Assembly: GCA_951802425.1 (NCBI GenBank)
Contig: OX637805.1
Span: forward strand, 1,054,001-1,118,000
DNA length: 64,000 nucleotides
Direction of reading: 5' to 3'
From: Clavaria fumosa
Taxonomy: Eukaryota > Basidiomycota > Agaricomycetes > Agaricales > Clavariaceae
Both the position numbers and the translations under genes were made by a program. Each line of letters starts with the position of its first letter. The first letter of the stretch is position 1. Below the pieces are notes generated by a model. That model was not told the origin of the DNA and did not search any database. It saw only the letters and a list, made by a program, of their open reading frames with translations. Of the stretch, positions 22,533 to 34,079 are shown one piece after another.

Positions 22533-25049
22533 CTCTTCGAATGGCCTGGTTCACCTGAAAGTTTCTGCCCCTACCTCTGCTGTAAGCCCCAATCACACCC
22601 ATGTTGTCACTTCTGATCAACACCGACGTGTTTTCAGTCCCAAGTGCGTCGAGTATCCGCACCGCCAACTCAACCGCAATACTTTCGGCCCACCCGATCT
22701 CACGTCCCTCCGAGTTCCAACCTGTGACTAACTGCCAGGCATCCCAGCCTGTGCCGAGGCAAACGCCGATACCCCAGCTGGTGGAAGCATCCACCCAAAT
22801 GTCTAGATCTAGCACCGCACCTCGGGATATGAGTGGACGGGGAGGCCTAGGAAGTGCCAGGAGTTCTGACCACCAAATCATGTCCTTCCTGACTGAGGGA
22901 GGAGCGTAGCGTGGGCGGTGCTTGTTTTCGAATGTGTGGACAAGTCGAGATAACCCTGGGAGGTATGCGCGACCATGCGGGAAGATGAAGCATACGTGTG
23001 ATAAAGTGCCATTTACACTTGCCACAACCTCTTTCCTTACTCGCATTCCTCGGTCCAGCGAACGGAGGAAGTCATTTACTTTGCTAGCATACTTGAGACG
23101 TTTGACTTCCTGTAGGGTGACGGTGCGTGCTGCAAGATCCCACACAAATCCAAGGTACTTTACTTCAAACCCAAAGTCTTTGAACTTGGTTGCGTGCCAT
23201 GGGATACCCAAGGGATCGGTGAACCGACGTATGTCCGCCAGATCATAGGAGTACTGGTAGGGGGCTCCTCCCAACTTGCCAGTACCAGAAGGCTGCTCTG
23301 CCTGCACTGGATAACGGAAAAAGACGAAGTCATCCACCCATTTCAGAGATGGCCCGATGCCCAGGCGGATCCAATCGACGGCCGGCGGCTGCGCGACCTT
23401 TGAGTCTGGACCGCCCAACCCTACCGGGCTAGTGAAGCCCTCCCCATTGCTCCAGAAGAGTGGACTTGACTCGCACTGCACACTCTGAGCTTTGAGAGAA
23501 ACCTGGCGGGTGCACGCAGACTTCCAGGCTTGTTCCTTTTGGCAAGCAGTAATAATATCCAGAGTTGCATCAGCTACCTCACCTAAGAGATAGTGTGCGG
23601 ATGCAATACCAAAGGGCACGGCGTGATCCATGAAGAAGGAGTTGCCGACCCTACAGACTAGAAAACGTTTATGGTCTGGCAAGCATGGTACAGTGCGATA
23701 GGCAGCCGCTATGTCAAGCTCCGCTGCCTGCGATCCTGCTGGAGCAAGGGACACCTGATCCAAGATCGAAACAAAGGGAAGTGGAAAGAGACTGGTCAGC
23801 ATTGCTCTATGCTCATCACGACATGAGGCCCCTCCGGCAGTACACAACTGCGCAAGGGCAGCAGCACACGACTGCGCAAGGGCGGCAGCACACGACTGCG
23901 CGAGGGCGGCAGCACGCGACTGCGCAAAGACGACAGCACACGACTGTGTCCGCAAGGTGGCTCACGACCACACCTGCATGGCAGCACACGACTGCACCCA
24001 GGCAACAGCACACGACAGCACCTGGGGCGGCAGCACACGACTGCACTCTCAGGGCAGCACACGACTACGTCTGAGTGACGACACGATAGGTGCTCACGAC
24101 ACGATATCGCAACAGCGACTTCTGCCGTGAAGGCTTCAGGTGGCAGACAGCACAAAGGTCCGCATGGAGTCGGGTGTCGACAGCGCCCAACTTTACGTGT
24201 CTGTGGGGTTCCCCAGCTGAGAGTAAAAGAGACAGTACTCACTATTTCTGCCATATCTAAGGCCTTGCCCCAACGGGTTGTTTGCTCGTCGGGATTTATT
24301 TGGTCGTTTACTGAGAGAGGGGCATCACCACGGTATGACGCATCCCGCACAATGCGAAACTGCCCAGGTTCGCCAGCCTTGGGCACTGCGCCAAGGGGGG
24401 CAGTTTGAAAATGTTGACCATGAAAGAGATGACGAAGTTGCCCTTCGGAAAAGGGTCCAGACATGCGACCTATGGCCACCTCATCTAGGAGATACTGATG
24501 TATGTGTTGAAGACCGCTCGGATCCGAGACGTGATTCTTGAAAACGTATGTACGCTGTAAAGGAACAAAATTCCCTAGAGGGAATCCATGGGAGAGGCGA
24601 CGGACTAGCGTCGGAAAGGCTTCCGCCAAATTGTACTTCGCTAGCAAGGAGTCAAACCCTGCAGCAAGCATGGGAGTTACAATGAGACCCATAGGGTCAA
24701 CAACATTTACGTGAAGAGGCTCCGTGCGTTTTGGATCCGCAGAATGAACAGATGTGGTGGGTGGCGGCACTGTGAGAGGACCGACATGCATCCATTCGGA
24801 GGTTGAACAAGAGACAGATTTCTGTCTGATTCGAGATGCGGACAAGCTTGCCATCCGTCCAAGCTGCAGTTGGCTTCCCTCCTGACTCGGTGGCGGAGTG
24901 GTTACAGTTCGCACTAAGGTGACCGCGTCGAGCACAGATGAGGCACAAAGGGCCGGCGGCGTTGCCCTTTGTGCCTCTCGAAAAGGGCCTGTCGGACCGA
25001 GGGGCCCTCTCACTGGGGTAGGGCTCGTATCGTGCAGACGTGGAGGCAA
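22363..25049 (-). CDS. Ngaro reverse transcriptase/RNase H, split by an intron
   Basis: The 5' part (25049 to about 24243) carries the N-terminal RT blocks: FVPLQRTYVFKNH, LGAVPKAGEPGQFRIVRD and SVNDQINPDEQTTRWGKALD. The 3' part (about 23735 to 22363) continues with AAELDIAAAYRTVP, VPFGIASAH, the catalytic WVDDFVFF, and an RNase H domain (WVDASTSWGIG, AVELAVRI, RSDNMGV). The two parts are separated by about 500 nt that begin with a GTGAGTACTG donor and end at a CAG acceptor, so I read this as a spliceosomal intron; the exact donor (24242 or 24238) is not settled. The intron carries a 24-bp minisatellite. How the start is reached from the overlapping gag frame (frameshift or splicing) is not visible. 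Confidence 0.82.
23836..24075. repeat. 24-bp minisatellite inside the Ngaro RT intron
   Basis: About nine or ten imperfect units of roughly 24 bp repeat the core CAGCACACGACTGCGCAAGG. One unit near 23950-23990 is about twice as long and diverged. The array lies wholly within the proposed intron of the reverse transcriptase. Confidence 0.85.
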
Positions 25050-25920
25050 TAGTTCCTCCTCGACCAGGTTCGCGCGCTCGCACGGCTTGATTTACTCTGA
25101 CTAGCATCGACTCCAATTTGAACTCGGAAAATTTTGCTGAGTACTCAGAACCCGAAAGCCGTGCACGCGAGTGTACATACGTGCGTCTCACGTACGAGTC
25201 GAAGGCCAAGATGGCGCGGTAATTCTCCGAGAAACCCTCTTGGCTTGAGCAGAACGACCAATGGTTCTTGAAGTACGCATAGATGTCGGGTTCGCATGCA
25301 GCTTTGTAGATGAGGTCCTGGTTGTGCCAGGCCTCATGCCACAAGTTTTCAGGAAGGTTCTCCTCTAGTCCGAACATTGATTGGTCCAGTAACACCCTCT
25401 TTGACCCAACCGCATCCAGTCCCTTGCGCGTCTTCATGACTCCGGGGTTGGTCACAAGCTCTTTCAAACTGGCGGTGGTTAAGGAAGGTAATATCAAGTG
25501 CACACCGGACTGCACTAGGTGCCAGATAGGGTCGGCGATCTCGTACGTCTTCCCCGTGTAAATTCGTTCTTTTTCGTCTGCTACTTTGAAAAACACGGCG
25601 GTTTTATCGAGGTTACGCTCTGTTGATTCGGCTTGACTTCCCGCTGACTTACGCAGGCCTTCGGCCTCCTTCAAGATGGCTATATTCATGACTGCCCGGA
25701 ACGCTTCTAAGGGGAGCCTGTGCAGGCGACTGATGTCGTCTAGTTCGCCATTGGGTTCCGGCGGGTTTTCAGGCGGGTTCTCAGCAGGAGCGAAGTCCTC
25801 GTCTTCGTCGTCTGTAACGGGATCTATATGAAGCGGATCGGCACGTCTCGCTGCGCGTGCGGTGTTTCGCGAGAGCAGCTCTGCGCGGCGCAAAGCTTCA
25901 GCTTCTGTCAACTGAACCAT
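24697..25920 (-). CDS. Ngaro gag-like protein
   Basis: This 407-residue frame begins MVQLTEAEALRRAELLSRN, has an acidic Pro/Glu stretch (residues 40-60), a helical central part and, near residues 320-335, a zinc knuckle CLICARRGHLSANC that fits C-x2-C-x4-H-x4-C exactly. A second, less regular Cys/His group (FCGSKTHGASSRKCC) ends the protein. This is the expected nucleocapsid-like product. The start lies about 100 nt inside the A1 repeat. Confidence 0.85.
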   Translation of the reverse strand: MVQLTEAEALRRAELLSRNTARAARRADPLHIDPVTDDEDEDFAPAENPPENPPEPNGELDDISRLHRLPLEAFRAVMNIAILKEAEGLRKSAGSQAESTERNLDKTAVFFKVADEKERIYTGKTYEIADPIWHLVQSGVHLILPSLTTASLKELVTNPGVMKTRKGLDAVGSKRVLLDQSMFGLEENLPENLWHEAWHNQDLIYKAACEPDIYAYFKNHWSFCSSQEGFSENYRAILAFDSYVRRTYVHSRARLSGSEYSAKFSEFKLESMLVRVNQAVRAREPGRGGTIASTSARYEPYPSERAPRSDRPFSRGTKGNAAGPLCLICARRGHLSANCNHSATESGGKPTAAWTDGKLVRISNQTEICLLFNLRMDACRSSHSAATHHICSFCGSKTHGASSRKCC

Positions 25921-26021
25921 TTTTTAACACTGAGGTAGGTGGTGTTTCTTATATTGAGGATATCCAACAGCAAGCTATTCGACAGCAAGTAAGAAGAAGG
26001 TGGCGAACGGCTTGCTATAAC

Positions 26022-26155
26022 TGAGAATGCGTCTGCTGGGGGAGAGAATGACTGGGGCGGACTGAGCACTGTCCGCGCCCTCATTCCCATTACTTTCTTA
26101 GTAAGCACTGGTTGTGGCCTAAACTTCACTAGCTCAGATTAGGCCAAACTGCGAG
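26022..26155 (-). repeat. Ngaro split repeat A1
   Basis: This is the outer 5' end of the element and the partner of A2. It lies about 100 nt upstream of the gag-like start. Confidence 0.9.
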
Positions 26156-27021
26156 CTAGTCACTGCCCGAACGAGTTATCTTGACTGTCTTGATCGCTGT
26201 TAGTCATTGCCACCGCTCGCCGCTGGATGCTGCAGCCGCCCTCAGTGGCTCCTCAGGTAGTAAGCGATCAAACGTCGAGACAGTGGAGGGTTGGGCAGCG
26301 AGAGAGGATGGAGACCTACCGGCTAAGTTTACAAATATGTGTCCACAAAGCCTCACCGGCCTCTGTGCGTTTTCCGCCTGCAGCGACCACGAAAACCTAA
26401 GTATATTGACCAATGAAAGACGGCGGACTGGGCAAATTGAAACATCAGCGCGTATGTCGAGTGCCTTGGCCCTTGATTGGCACGATCTGCATGAAAGTTA
26501 CGAAGATGACTGTATGATCCACTACTACCGATGAAAATAAGGATGGGATGGATTGTATACAGTTAGAATGGCCATGAGGAGTGAGCCACCTTCTGAAACT
26601 TGGCCCTCTGATGGCTTGCTATCTTTTTTGCTTCTGTTTGAGTTGAGGCATCCGACATGGGATGCTGGTCTGAAACCTTGTTGTGAAAGGACATGGGCTT
26701 ACTTCGTTTATCTCGTCCAGATGATTCACGCTTTGTCCCTTTCGCTGGAATCCCAGGTGTGGGTCCCTGTGATGAAACATTATCATGCAGATTTGGGCAA
26801 ACCTGCCGTTATTACAACAGAAAATCAGGATAAGTTGCAGCACCTACAAAAATTCAGGCACACAAGATAAGTTGCTTTCTGTCTTGTTGCTGTTGCAAAC
26901 TACCAAGCCATAAGTAGGCACTTTGGAGCATGAAACCCAGTACATTTGCAGTCTGAACAGTACAAGAAAAACACAGAGAACAGCTTGGCCCATGACAAAA
27001 AAGAGACTTGGACATCCTGGA
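26156..27021. other. Flank between the Ngaro element and P450 copy 2
   Basis: This is the sequence that lay upstream of P450 copy 1 before insertion plus the 3' flank of copy 2. About 60 nt downstream of the copy 2 stop resemble the copy 1 downstream flank (AAAAACACAGAGAACAGC), so the duplication extends past the coding region. No gene is recognised; a 117-codon open frame at 26181 has no motif. Confidence 0.5.
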
Positions 27022-29119
27022 CTACAATTCGGACACCCATGGGATTGGTCTGACATAGCATTGTATTGGGTGCGTCGTCACTGTCTCGGTCGCAGCCATA
27101 CTGTCAAACTCTTCAGGCACCTTGTCGAGGAAGAAAGACATCTGGATCAATGCCAGATACATACGCAACTCCAGAATCTTAACAAAAATTGCGGTTCGGG
27201 AATGAGGAGAAATTCTCATACAAGACGAGAATATCGAACTACTCACTGCCAATTTCTGCCCAAAACACCCACGAAAGCCGAACGAGAACGGCATCCACGG
27301 ACCCGCATTGGAATTAAATGCTCCGCTAGCCGTCAGCCACCTCTCTGGCTTAAATGCACTACAATCCTCCTCATCCCAATACCCGACTTTCCGCCCGCTC
27401 TTCCTGCTACTCTCACTCCTCCCCCCATCTAGTCCATCCGAAATGGCTTTGTACGACGCAGACTCATACCGCTGGGTATACGCTAGTGGCAGCACGACTG
27501 GGGTGCCTTTTGGTATAGGGTGTCCCAGTACAGTGGTATCGCAAGTCGCGTCTCGCACCACGACGGTTGCAGTCCCAGAGACGCGCAGGATTTCGTACAC
27601 GACAGCAGAGAGGTAAGGGAGACGTTCAGTACTCGAGAGTTCCTCGAAGGTCGCCATTCGCTGACCGGGAGGCGGAAGCTTGTCCACGAGCTCTTCACGG
27701 AGTTTATGTTGCACTTGTGGATGGTGAGAGAGAATTTTGACTGCCCATTGTACCGTGCTTGCCGTCGCTGCGAGGGCGAGTGCATTAGAGTGGGGTGGAA
27801 TGGTAACATCTCAGCATCCAAATACATACTCTCTGAACCTGCAAGTGCATAAGTGGCCAACTCGTCGAGGATCTCGTTCCTGCTTAATGCCTCTTCTCCT
27901 TTAAGACAATCCTCCTTCTCTTTCTCAAGAATCATTTCGAGAACATTGTCAGCCATACGAGCATCGGGTTTCTCCTCGTACTCCCTTGACGTTTCGCGAG
28001 CCTCCCGTGCTCTGTCAAGCTTGTCCTCAAGGAATCCATAGACTATCTTGCGAGCATGGTTCCATTCAGTGTCGAAAGTCCTAGTCCACCATGTAAGGAG
28101 TGAAGGCATCGGGAAGAAAGTGTTTTTACTAATAGTCGCAAGAAGTTGCCTGAGTGCACGAGCTAAAGCGGGAGCAGGAGGGCGTTGAGATGGGGTGGCT
28201 TGAGGGTCGGATTCCATCAGTTTGACGGCAGCGGCGATGCTGTTGAATGAGGCTCCGAAGGTGATAGATGTTATCACGTCGATGCTCGAGAGCCGAATGT
28301 CGTCCACGGCGTTGAAAGCGCGTTCTGTAGATTCTTTTTTCCGCAGTCTCTTTGAAGAGAGGGACCACAGTCGTATCATCTCCATGATGCTTTCTGTCAT
28401 TCTAGGAACCATCCGAGCGAGATACGGGGCAGTCATCGACGGCCCAAACCTAATTGGGGTGAGACCATCAACATGATGCGTCGTAGGCAGGATCTGCCAT
28501 TCACCAGCGCTTGTGATGTTTGAGCATGCTACCGGTAGGCAAACTGATCATTCCTTGGGGTGCAGTCGCGTGAAACCTGTTCATTATGTCAATCAATACA
28601 TGCCTCAATCGTTGATGCGCTATCCAGAAACAACAGGACTGACAACTTGGAGATTCCATACGATCTATCGAATTCCGTGCCACGGTTGACAAGGATATCA
28701 TGAATCTCTTGCGTATCCTATTAACGGTGGAATCGGAACATAATTCATTGCGTCAGCGCACAGAGAAATGCTCACTGATAATACAACCATGACCACCCCG
28801 AAGCCAATGTATTTGCCGACCCAACCTCTCCCAGGGCCGAAAACGAGCTAGGATAGCAGCGCACGACCAAGATGAGTAGATTAATTTGGTTCAAAGGACA
28901 TGAACACACTTGGGATATCGGACCAAACTTTCGCGCCATTACATTGAACGGTACCGTCGGACGTCTTGTTTTATCAGCCACCCGGCGAATGTAAGGGATA
29001 TCGCCGTTCATCCATGGTAGATGATTGTTGTGCGGAATGCCTGGGAGCGGGCGTGGCTTGAGCGAGTAATAGATGAAGACCGCAACAGCAACGAGCGATA
29101 GGAATGCGACTGCAATCAT
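27022..29119 (-). CDS. Cytochrome P450 monooxygenase, copy 2
   Basis: This is a paralogue of the P450 at 18080-20188, with the same exon order and long blocks of identical codons. The start at 29119 opens the anchor MIAVAFLSLVAVAVFIYYS, followed by KPRPLPGIPHNNHLPWM. The I-helix reads LAGSEST, the K-helix EILR, then FKPERW and the heme loop FSFGFRGCFG; the protein ends RPIPWVSEL. One intron donor is GTGAAT where copy 1 has GTGAGT, so that intron may splice less well. Differences from copy 1 are concentrated in the N-terminal exons and at scattered positions such as AVKLMESDPQATPSQR against AIELMESDPQAAASQR. No frame break was found. The substrate is unknown; the pair probably arose by tandem duplication. 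Confidence 0.9.
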
Positions 29120-29860
29120 TTCCAGGACTCCACGCTGAAGTTCAGGATAAGTTTGAACGCCATCGGTTTGTCCTCTTATCAAGTGCCTCGCACCTGATGG
29201 CTATACAGCAATTTACCGCATACTGTGATTCCGGCAACACCGGCTCCCGCAACACTCCATACTGCACCAACTCTTTGCCGGGTGCGTTTGCAAAGTGTTG
29301 GACATCGTAAATGTGCAAAAGAAAACTCCACTCAAAGGCAGATCTCAACTCAAGCACTGGCAGGCAGCAAACTGGTCAAGATTGACAGTTTGTTCAAGAC
29401 TAGCAGCTAACCCGTGCTACGCTACGGCTGGGCAAATTTGCAGTTGACCATATGCTATGTACAGTTATCTGGATCTCCCACCCTCGCTACGCTCGGGGGG
29501 CCCCGCCTCTGTGTGATAACAGTGGCTGATTTGAGGTTTGCAGTTTGTCTTTGTATCACGTGCTTTTGTCTTGTGTCACCTGATCAATGTTAAATTGTAG
29601 TATAGATGTGCCCTGCAAGCATGACACACCAAGGTGAACACTGTAAATCTGAAACCTGAAACTTTGGCCATGTTTTGTAAAATCGAGCCGACTATGGCTT
29701 ACATAGTGCACGCTTCAGCAACTCGTGAGTAGGCTGCGCACAGGTATTTCAGAGCACCATCCAATCCTGCTCTATCATCAAACGTACATTGGAAATCTCT
29801 TGAACAGACAGGTCAGTATGAAGGACCAAACTGGACAAAATTCAAATCTTGGGTTATTTG
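29120..29860. other. Promoter side of P450 copy 2 and start of the repeat island
   Basis: No gene is recognised. A GC-rich patch at 29480-29510 (CCTCGCTACGCTCGGGGG) stands out; beyond it the sequence becomes AT-rich and almost free of CG, marking the border of the transposon island. Confidence 0.5.
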
Positions 29861-30010
29861 ACATGCATGTACACATGTGTGCATGTATGGACATGCATGG
29901 ACATGTATGTACACACATGTGCATCTGTGTACATGTGTGCCCATTCATTCACATGCATGGGCAATGAATGTGCATGTGTCCATGCATGGGCAGATGTGTC
30001 AATATTGGCT
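29861..30010. repeat. Alternating purine-pyrimidine ATG/CA-rich stretch
   Basis: About 150 nt of mixed ACATGCATG, TGTGCATG and TACACATG words, mostly alternating purine and pyrimidine. It leads directly into the 42-bp minisatellite. Confidence 0.7.
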
Positions 30011-30635
30011 GTGTGTGCAAATGTGTGCTAATATATGTGCAAGCCTATGCCAATTTGTGCAGAATTATGTGCAAGCTTATGCCAATTTGTGCAAGTTTAT
30101 GCTAATATATGTGCAAGCCTATGCCAATTTGTGCAGAATTATGCTATCATATATGCAAGCTTATGCCAATTTGTGCAAGCTCATGCTAATATATGTGCAA
30201 GCTTATGCCAATTTGTGCAGAATTATGCTATTATATATGCAAGCCTATGCCAATTTGTGCAAGCTTATGCTAATATATGTGCAAGCTTATGCCAATTTGT
30301 GCAGAATCATGTGCAAGCTTATGCCAATTTGTGCAAGCTTATGCTAATATATGTGCAGGCCTGTGCTAATTTGTGCAGAATTATATGCAAGCTTATGCCA
30401 ATTTGTGCAAGCTCATGCTAATATATGTGCAAGCCTATGCCAATTTGTGCAGAATTATGCTATTATATATGCAAGCTTATGCCAATTTGTGCAAGCTTAT
30501 GCTAATATATGTGCAGGCTTATGCCAATTTGTGCATCCTTATGCTAATATATGTGCAAGCCTATGCCAATTTGTGTGTGCAAGTTTATGCCAATTTGTGC
30601 AGAATTATGCTAATATATGTGAAGATCTACAGATG
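30011..30635. repeat. 42-bp minisatellite built from two 21-bp half-units
   Basis: The array alternates two related 21-bp words, one like GCTTATGCCAATTTGTGCAA and one like CTTATGCTAATATATGTGCA, for about fifteen composite units. Because 42 is a multiple of three and the words contain few stops, two or three + strand frames stay open and encode heptad-like AYANLCK/LMLIYVQ repeats. I regard these frames as by-products. Confidence 0.85.
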
Positions 30636-30639
30636 ACTC

Positions 30640-31270
30640 TGGTGTACTTGACAGGATTGGGTATGGCCTAATGAACTTAGGCAAGAGCTTCCTAGCTTAC
30701 CCTTTAGGGAGATTTAGATTCTCTGTTGAAAGGTAGACTAGTTCTCCTGCATTCTTCCCATCTATGCTGATTAGTGTAAAATGTCTGGTTGACACAGCTC
30801 TTCATGATTGTGTCATGCACCATTGAGAGACTAAGCATGGCTTTCTCCATGAACATGTATGCCTATGGGCATGGATCATAGATTGCAGTGTTGAACTCCC
30901 CAAAGTACCTCTCAGCATCAGTGGCATCTCAAAGCTTGAGAGAAGCTACTTGTTCTCTGAGTGTGAACTGTGTGCTAACATCAAACTTGTAGTAAATGTT
31001 ATGACCCCATCTGATCACATAAGCATGATCCTTGCTCTGGACTCCAGACTCCACACCAACTCTGGCCTTCTCTGATCTGCTCTGTCATAACTCTGTGTAC
31101 TCTGCTCCATGCCTCCCTTGGACTCTGTTCTGCCATCCTTCAGACATTTCAGACATTGTTCTAGAACCTTCTCCCACTATCCCCCTGTTCTGGTAACCAA
31201 TGGGAGGATGCCCATGACCCATGGGAGTTGTTGTTATCGTTACTTCTTTGTTCCTTGAAAATTGCACAGG
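30640..31270 (-). pseudogene. Remnant of a gypsy-type polyprotein (integrase C-terminal region)
   Basis: On the minus strand near 30790-30640 the sequence reads GELVYLSTENLNLPKG, a stop, then ARKLLPKFIRPYPI, the typical gypsy integrase C-terminal 'LST-x-NL...ARKL-x-P-x-(F/Y)IGP' block. Upstream in another frame is MVHDTIMKSCVNQTFYTNQHR. Stops and a frame change show it is dead. The part before it (31270-30800) is more diverged and cannot be assigned. Confidence 0.65.
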
Positions 31271-32468
31271 CACTTGTGGTGAAACCCTCCCTGAAATTTG
31301 ATATATACTATGTTTCAGAGTGCTCCTATACTTCTATCCTTGCAGTATATATGATCCCACATGTATTTCCCTGTTCCTCAGTTCAAATATTATCATCTCT
31401 TGTTCCTAAACATTTCTGAGCTTTCATCCTCATTGTCCTTGACATCCTTGACATCCTCTGACCAACTCCAAGCAACTCCAATGGACTCTGATGGGCTCTG
31501 ACAGACTTTGGAGTTTTTACTCTAACTTTTGACCTTGCCTTAGGTGTTGTTTCTGTCTGACAAATAGGGACATGTATATATGTCAATAATATGTGGTGGC
31601 ACAACACATATGTTGAGGCTGTGGTCCCATTTGTTTCTACTTTTCTCTGCTTCTCTGATCTTGGACTCTGATGAAAAGAAAGGGTATCAGGTATAGTTTT
31701 AGCACAATCAGAGTTGGAGCAGCCAGAGAGTCATGCTGTACTCCATAGGCTGCTCAATTGCTTTTGACACTGAGTCATCTCTGTCAGAGGTGACTTGTGC
31801 AGTGTGTTAGGGCCTGTCCTGTTGGTGTAATAACAATAGTCAGTTATGAGTGACACTGAAAGCTATCCTCATGAGGATCACCTCAACTGTTAAGTATAAC
31901 CAAGAATACTTGGTCCTGAAGTGAGTATGTGTCATGACCCAACACACCCAGTTATGGGCCACCCGACACATCCTCATACTCAATGACTGCTCCTGACTCA
32001 ATTCTGCCACCTGACAGTCGCCCTGAACCAACATTTTGCAATTCCGCATGCAGGTCATAATCCCAATGAACACTACATGCTTTGCTGTCATTTGGCCTAT
32101 GTTGGGGAGCCTTGGGAAATGAGTGGAATTGGTTTAGGACTTGCAGGGTGGCCTCTAGGCAAGCTAGCGAAGGTCCCTCAATGATATTAGACTTTGGGGT
32201 TTGGGTATGGTGGCTGAAACATGTTTCCAGGCAATTTCTTAGTATTTGTTTTATAATTTCTTCTTTGCAGACTTTCTTCAATACCATCCCATTTTAGATA
32301 CTTACTTACTATATAATCCTTGAAGCTGTAGCAGATACTACAGCATATGACATAACTCAATTACCCACTTAAGCGCAAGGATTGCTGTTGAGAGCCACCT
32401 TAGGTACTTGGCTGGGCATTGCATAGCAGCCACCCTCTCATGCAGTCTCTGGGTCAAATCCTCCCCTT
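31271..32468. other. Decayed repeat-like DNA; a partial R1-like LTR at 31805
   Basis: AT-rich, CG-poor sequence without genes. At 31805 it begins TGTTAGGGCCTGTCC, the start of the R1 repeat, then diverges from the other copies but keeps AGAATACTTGGTCC, so it is probably a related or truncated LTR. The last 100 nt are the target into which R1 copy 1 inserted. Confidence 0.5.
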
Positions 32469-33261
32469 TGTTAGGGCCTGTCCCATCTTGTAAGTAGTAC
32501 CAAAGGTCGACTTGTTGGTGACTGATCCTGGAACTTGCTAAGACCAGTCAACTGTTAAGGACAGTCAAGAATGCTTGGTCCCAGAAGGTCGCGAAGACAT
32601 CTAATGAAGTATAAGAATGGAAAAAGACAAGTTGGGAGTAGGGAGACATCACTGGAAAGGTCGTGAAGTTGGTAGATGAAGCGTAGGGAGGGAGAAAGAC
32701 AAGTTGAGAGAAAGGAGATGTTGCTAAGAAGGTTGCGAAGTTGACCAACAAAGCATAAAGAAAGAAATGGACGAGGTGGGAGAAAGAGGTGTTGTTGAGA
32801 GGGTCACGGGTGGTCACGACAGTGTCAAGAGGTGTGTCGATGAAGGCGATGACTTTGCCAACCGACAGGAGAACCTGTAGGGCTTGAAGAATTAGTACCA
32901 AGACAAAAGAAAGGAAATACTTAGATGCGTGAGTTGTATGAGTGCAGAGGACAAGTTTAGAAGAAAGCAAAATAGTCTTGGTGTTGTTGAGGTCACCAAG
33001 TGAGACAAGACCTATCAATCACAGTGGTCCCAAGCTCAAAGGGTGTAATAGCCTCAAGCTTAAACCAATGTGCATCAATATCAAGTCTACCATACTGTAT
33101 GTACATGCGAGACTTATATATGTGTGTACAGAAGGTAGAACAGAAAAGGAAAAGTACAGAGGTCACCAAGTGACGAGACTATAGTAGTACAGGGTATGTT
33201 TAGTCATAAAGTGACTATGCACATGTTCTACTAAGGTCATGAGGGGTTAGGAACACATAGG

Positions 33262-33549
33262 TGTTAGGATTGCTTACCTAAGCCATCCCAAAAGGAGGAG
33301 TTGTGGAGAAATTAGAGAAGATTGTTGGAAGGTCACATGACCTGTGGTGGAGGATTACATAATCAGGAGATCACATGACTTGGGCCTGGGCGCGTCATGT
33401 GATCCGAGAGGTCCGAGCATGGGAATGCCGGCAAATGCCGAAGCATTCGCTATATATACTACGTCTTTTCCATTCTTGTACCCTTTTCCCCTTATCTTAG
33501 TATTGTCGTCATGACCTTACGCTTAAGTTGTGTGAGACCCAGTCTGATA
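33262..33549 (+). repeat. 5' LTR of element A
   Basis: This 288-bp LTR contains a TATATATA box at 33451-33458. It differs from the 3' LTR at nine places by eye, all transitions. Confidence 0.92.
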
Positions 33550-34079
33550 TAATACTAAGATCCACCCGTCCACCCTAGCCCCGTGTCCTAACCCAGCTAG
33601 CCTGGACCCTTAATCTCAAACTGTGACATGTTGTCAGAGCTCAGCCCCTATCATCCTCTTCTTCTTTACCCTGCCCGCGGCGTGTAACAGAACTGTGCGA
33701 AATTTTTACTGTGTGTAGATACATGTGACCAGACCCAGAGGAAGTCTACTGTGACCCTCCCCAAGTGATACCAAGTGCCCAAGGCCCGGAACTTTGTTTT
33801 GCAGCTATGTACCAGTGAATTGTGTAGTGTACAGGGCAAGGAAAGGCCCTCTACATAGTCTTTCTGTAGTTTCCTGGTCCAGTGGACAGGGCCCTTGCTC
33901 TGTGACCATTGTCAGAAGGGCATATGGGCAACTCATTAAGAGTTGTGGAGCAACCACTGGGACACCATTTGGGCCCCACACTACCAATAGTTTCATAGAA
34001 TAAGAGTTCTATAGGTACATAAGTACCTAGAAGAGCAGCCTGAGAGGACAGGACTGTTAAGAGATCGAAGAAATCCTGA

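Larger units (their letters stand above)
20351..26155 (-). mobile_element. Ngaro-type (DIRS superfamily) tyrosine-recombinase retrotransposon
   Basis: The 5805-bp element runs leftward. It has the split direct repeat order A1 (26155-26022), coding region, B1 (20960-20741), A2 (20740-20607), B2 (20570-20351), with B1 directly abutting A2 and 36 nt between A2 and B2. The two A copies (134 bp) and two B copies (220 bp) are identical by eye. The coding region holds, in order, a gag-like frame, an RT/RNase H frame and a tyrosine recombinase. This order and the A1-B1-A2-B2 layout are those of Ngaro elements. No target-site duplication is seen, as expected for recombinase-mediated insertion. I saw no adenine-methylase domain of the DIRS1 type. 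Open frames and identical repeats suggest recent insertion. Confidence 0.9.

Noticed and set aside
23685..24074. 129-codon plus-strand frame with a TTAQGQQH-type repeat
   Set aside because: It is the antisense of the minisatellite inside the proposed RT intron.
23836..24075. CRISPR-like regular repeats
   Set aside because: Units are contiguous and imperfect with no unique spacers, and the genome is eukaryotic.
29877..30671. Open frames of 100-156 codons across the 42-bp array
   Set aside because: Several frames are open at once because the unit length is a multiple of three and has few stops.
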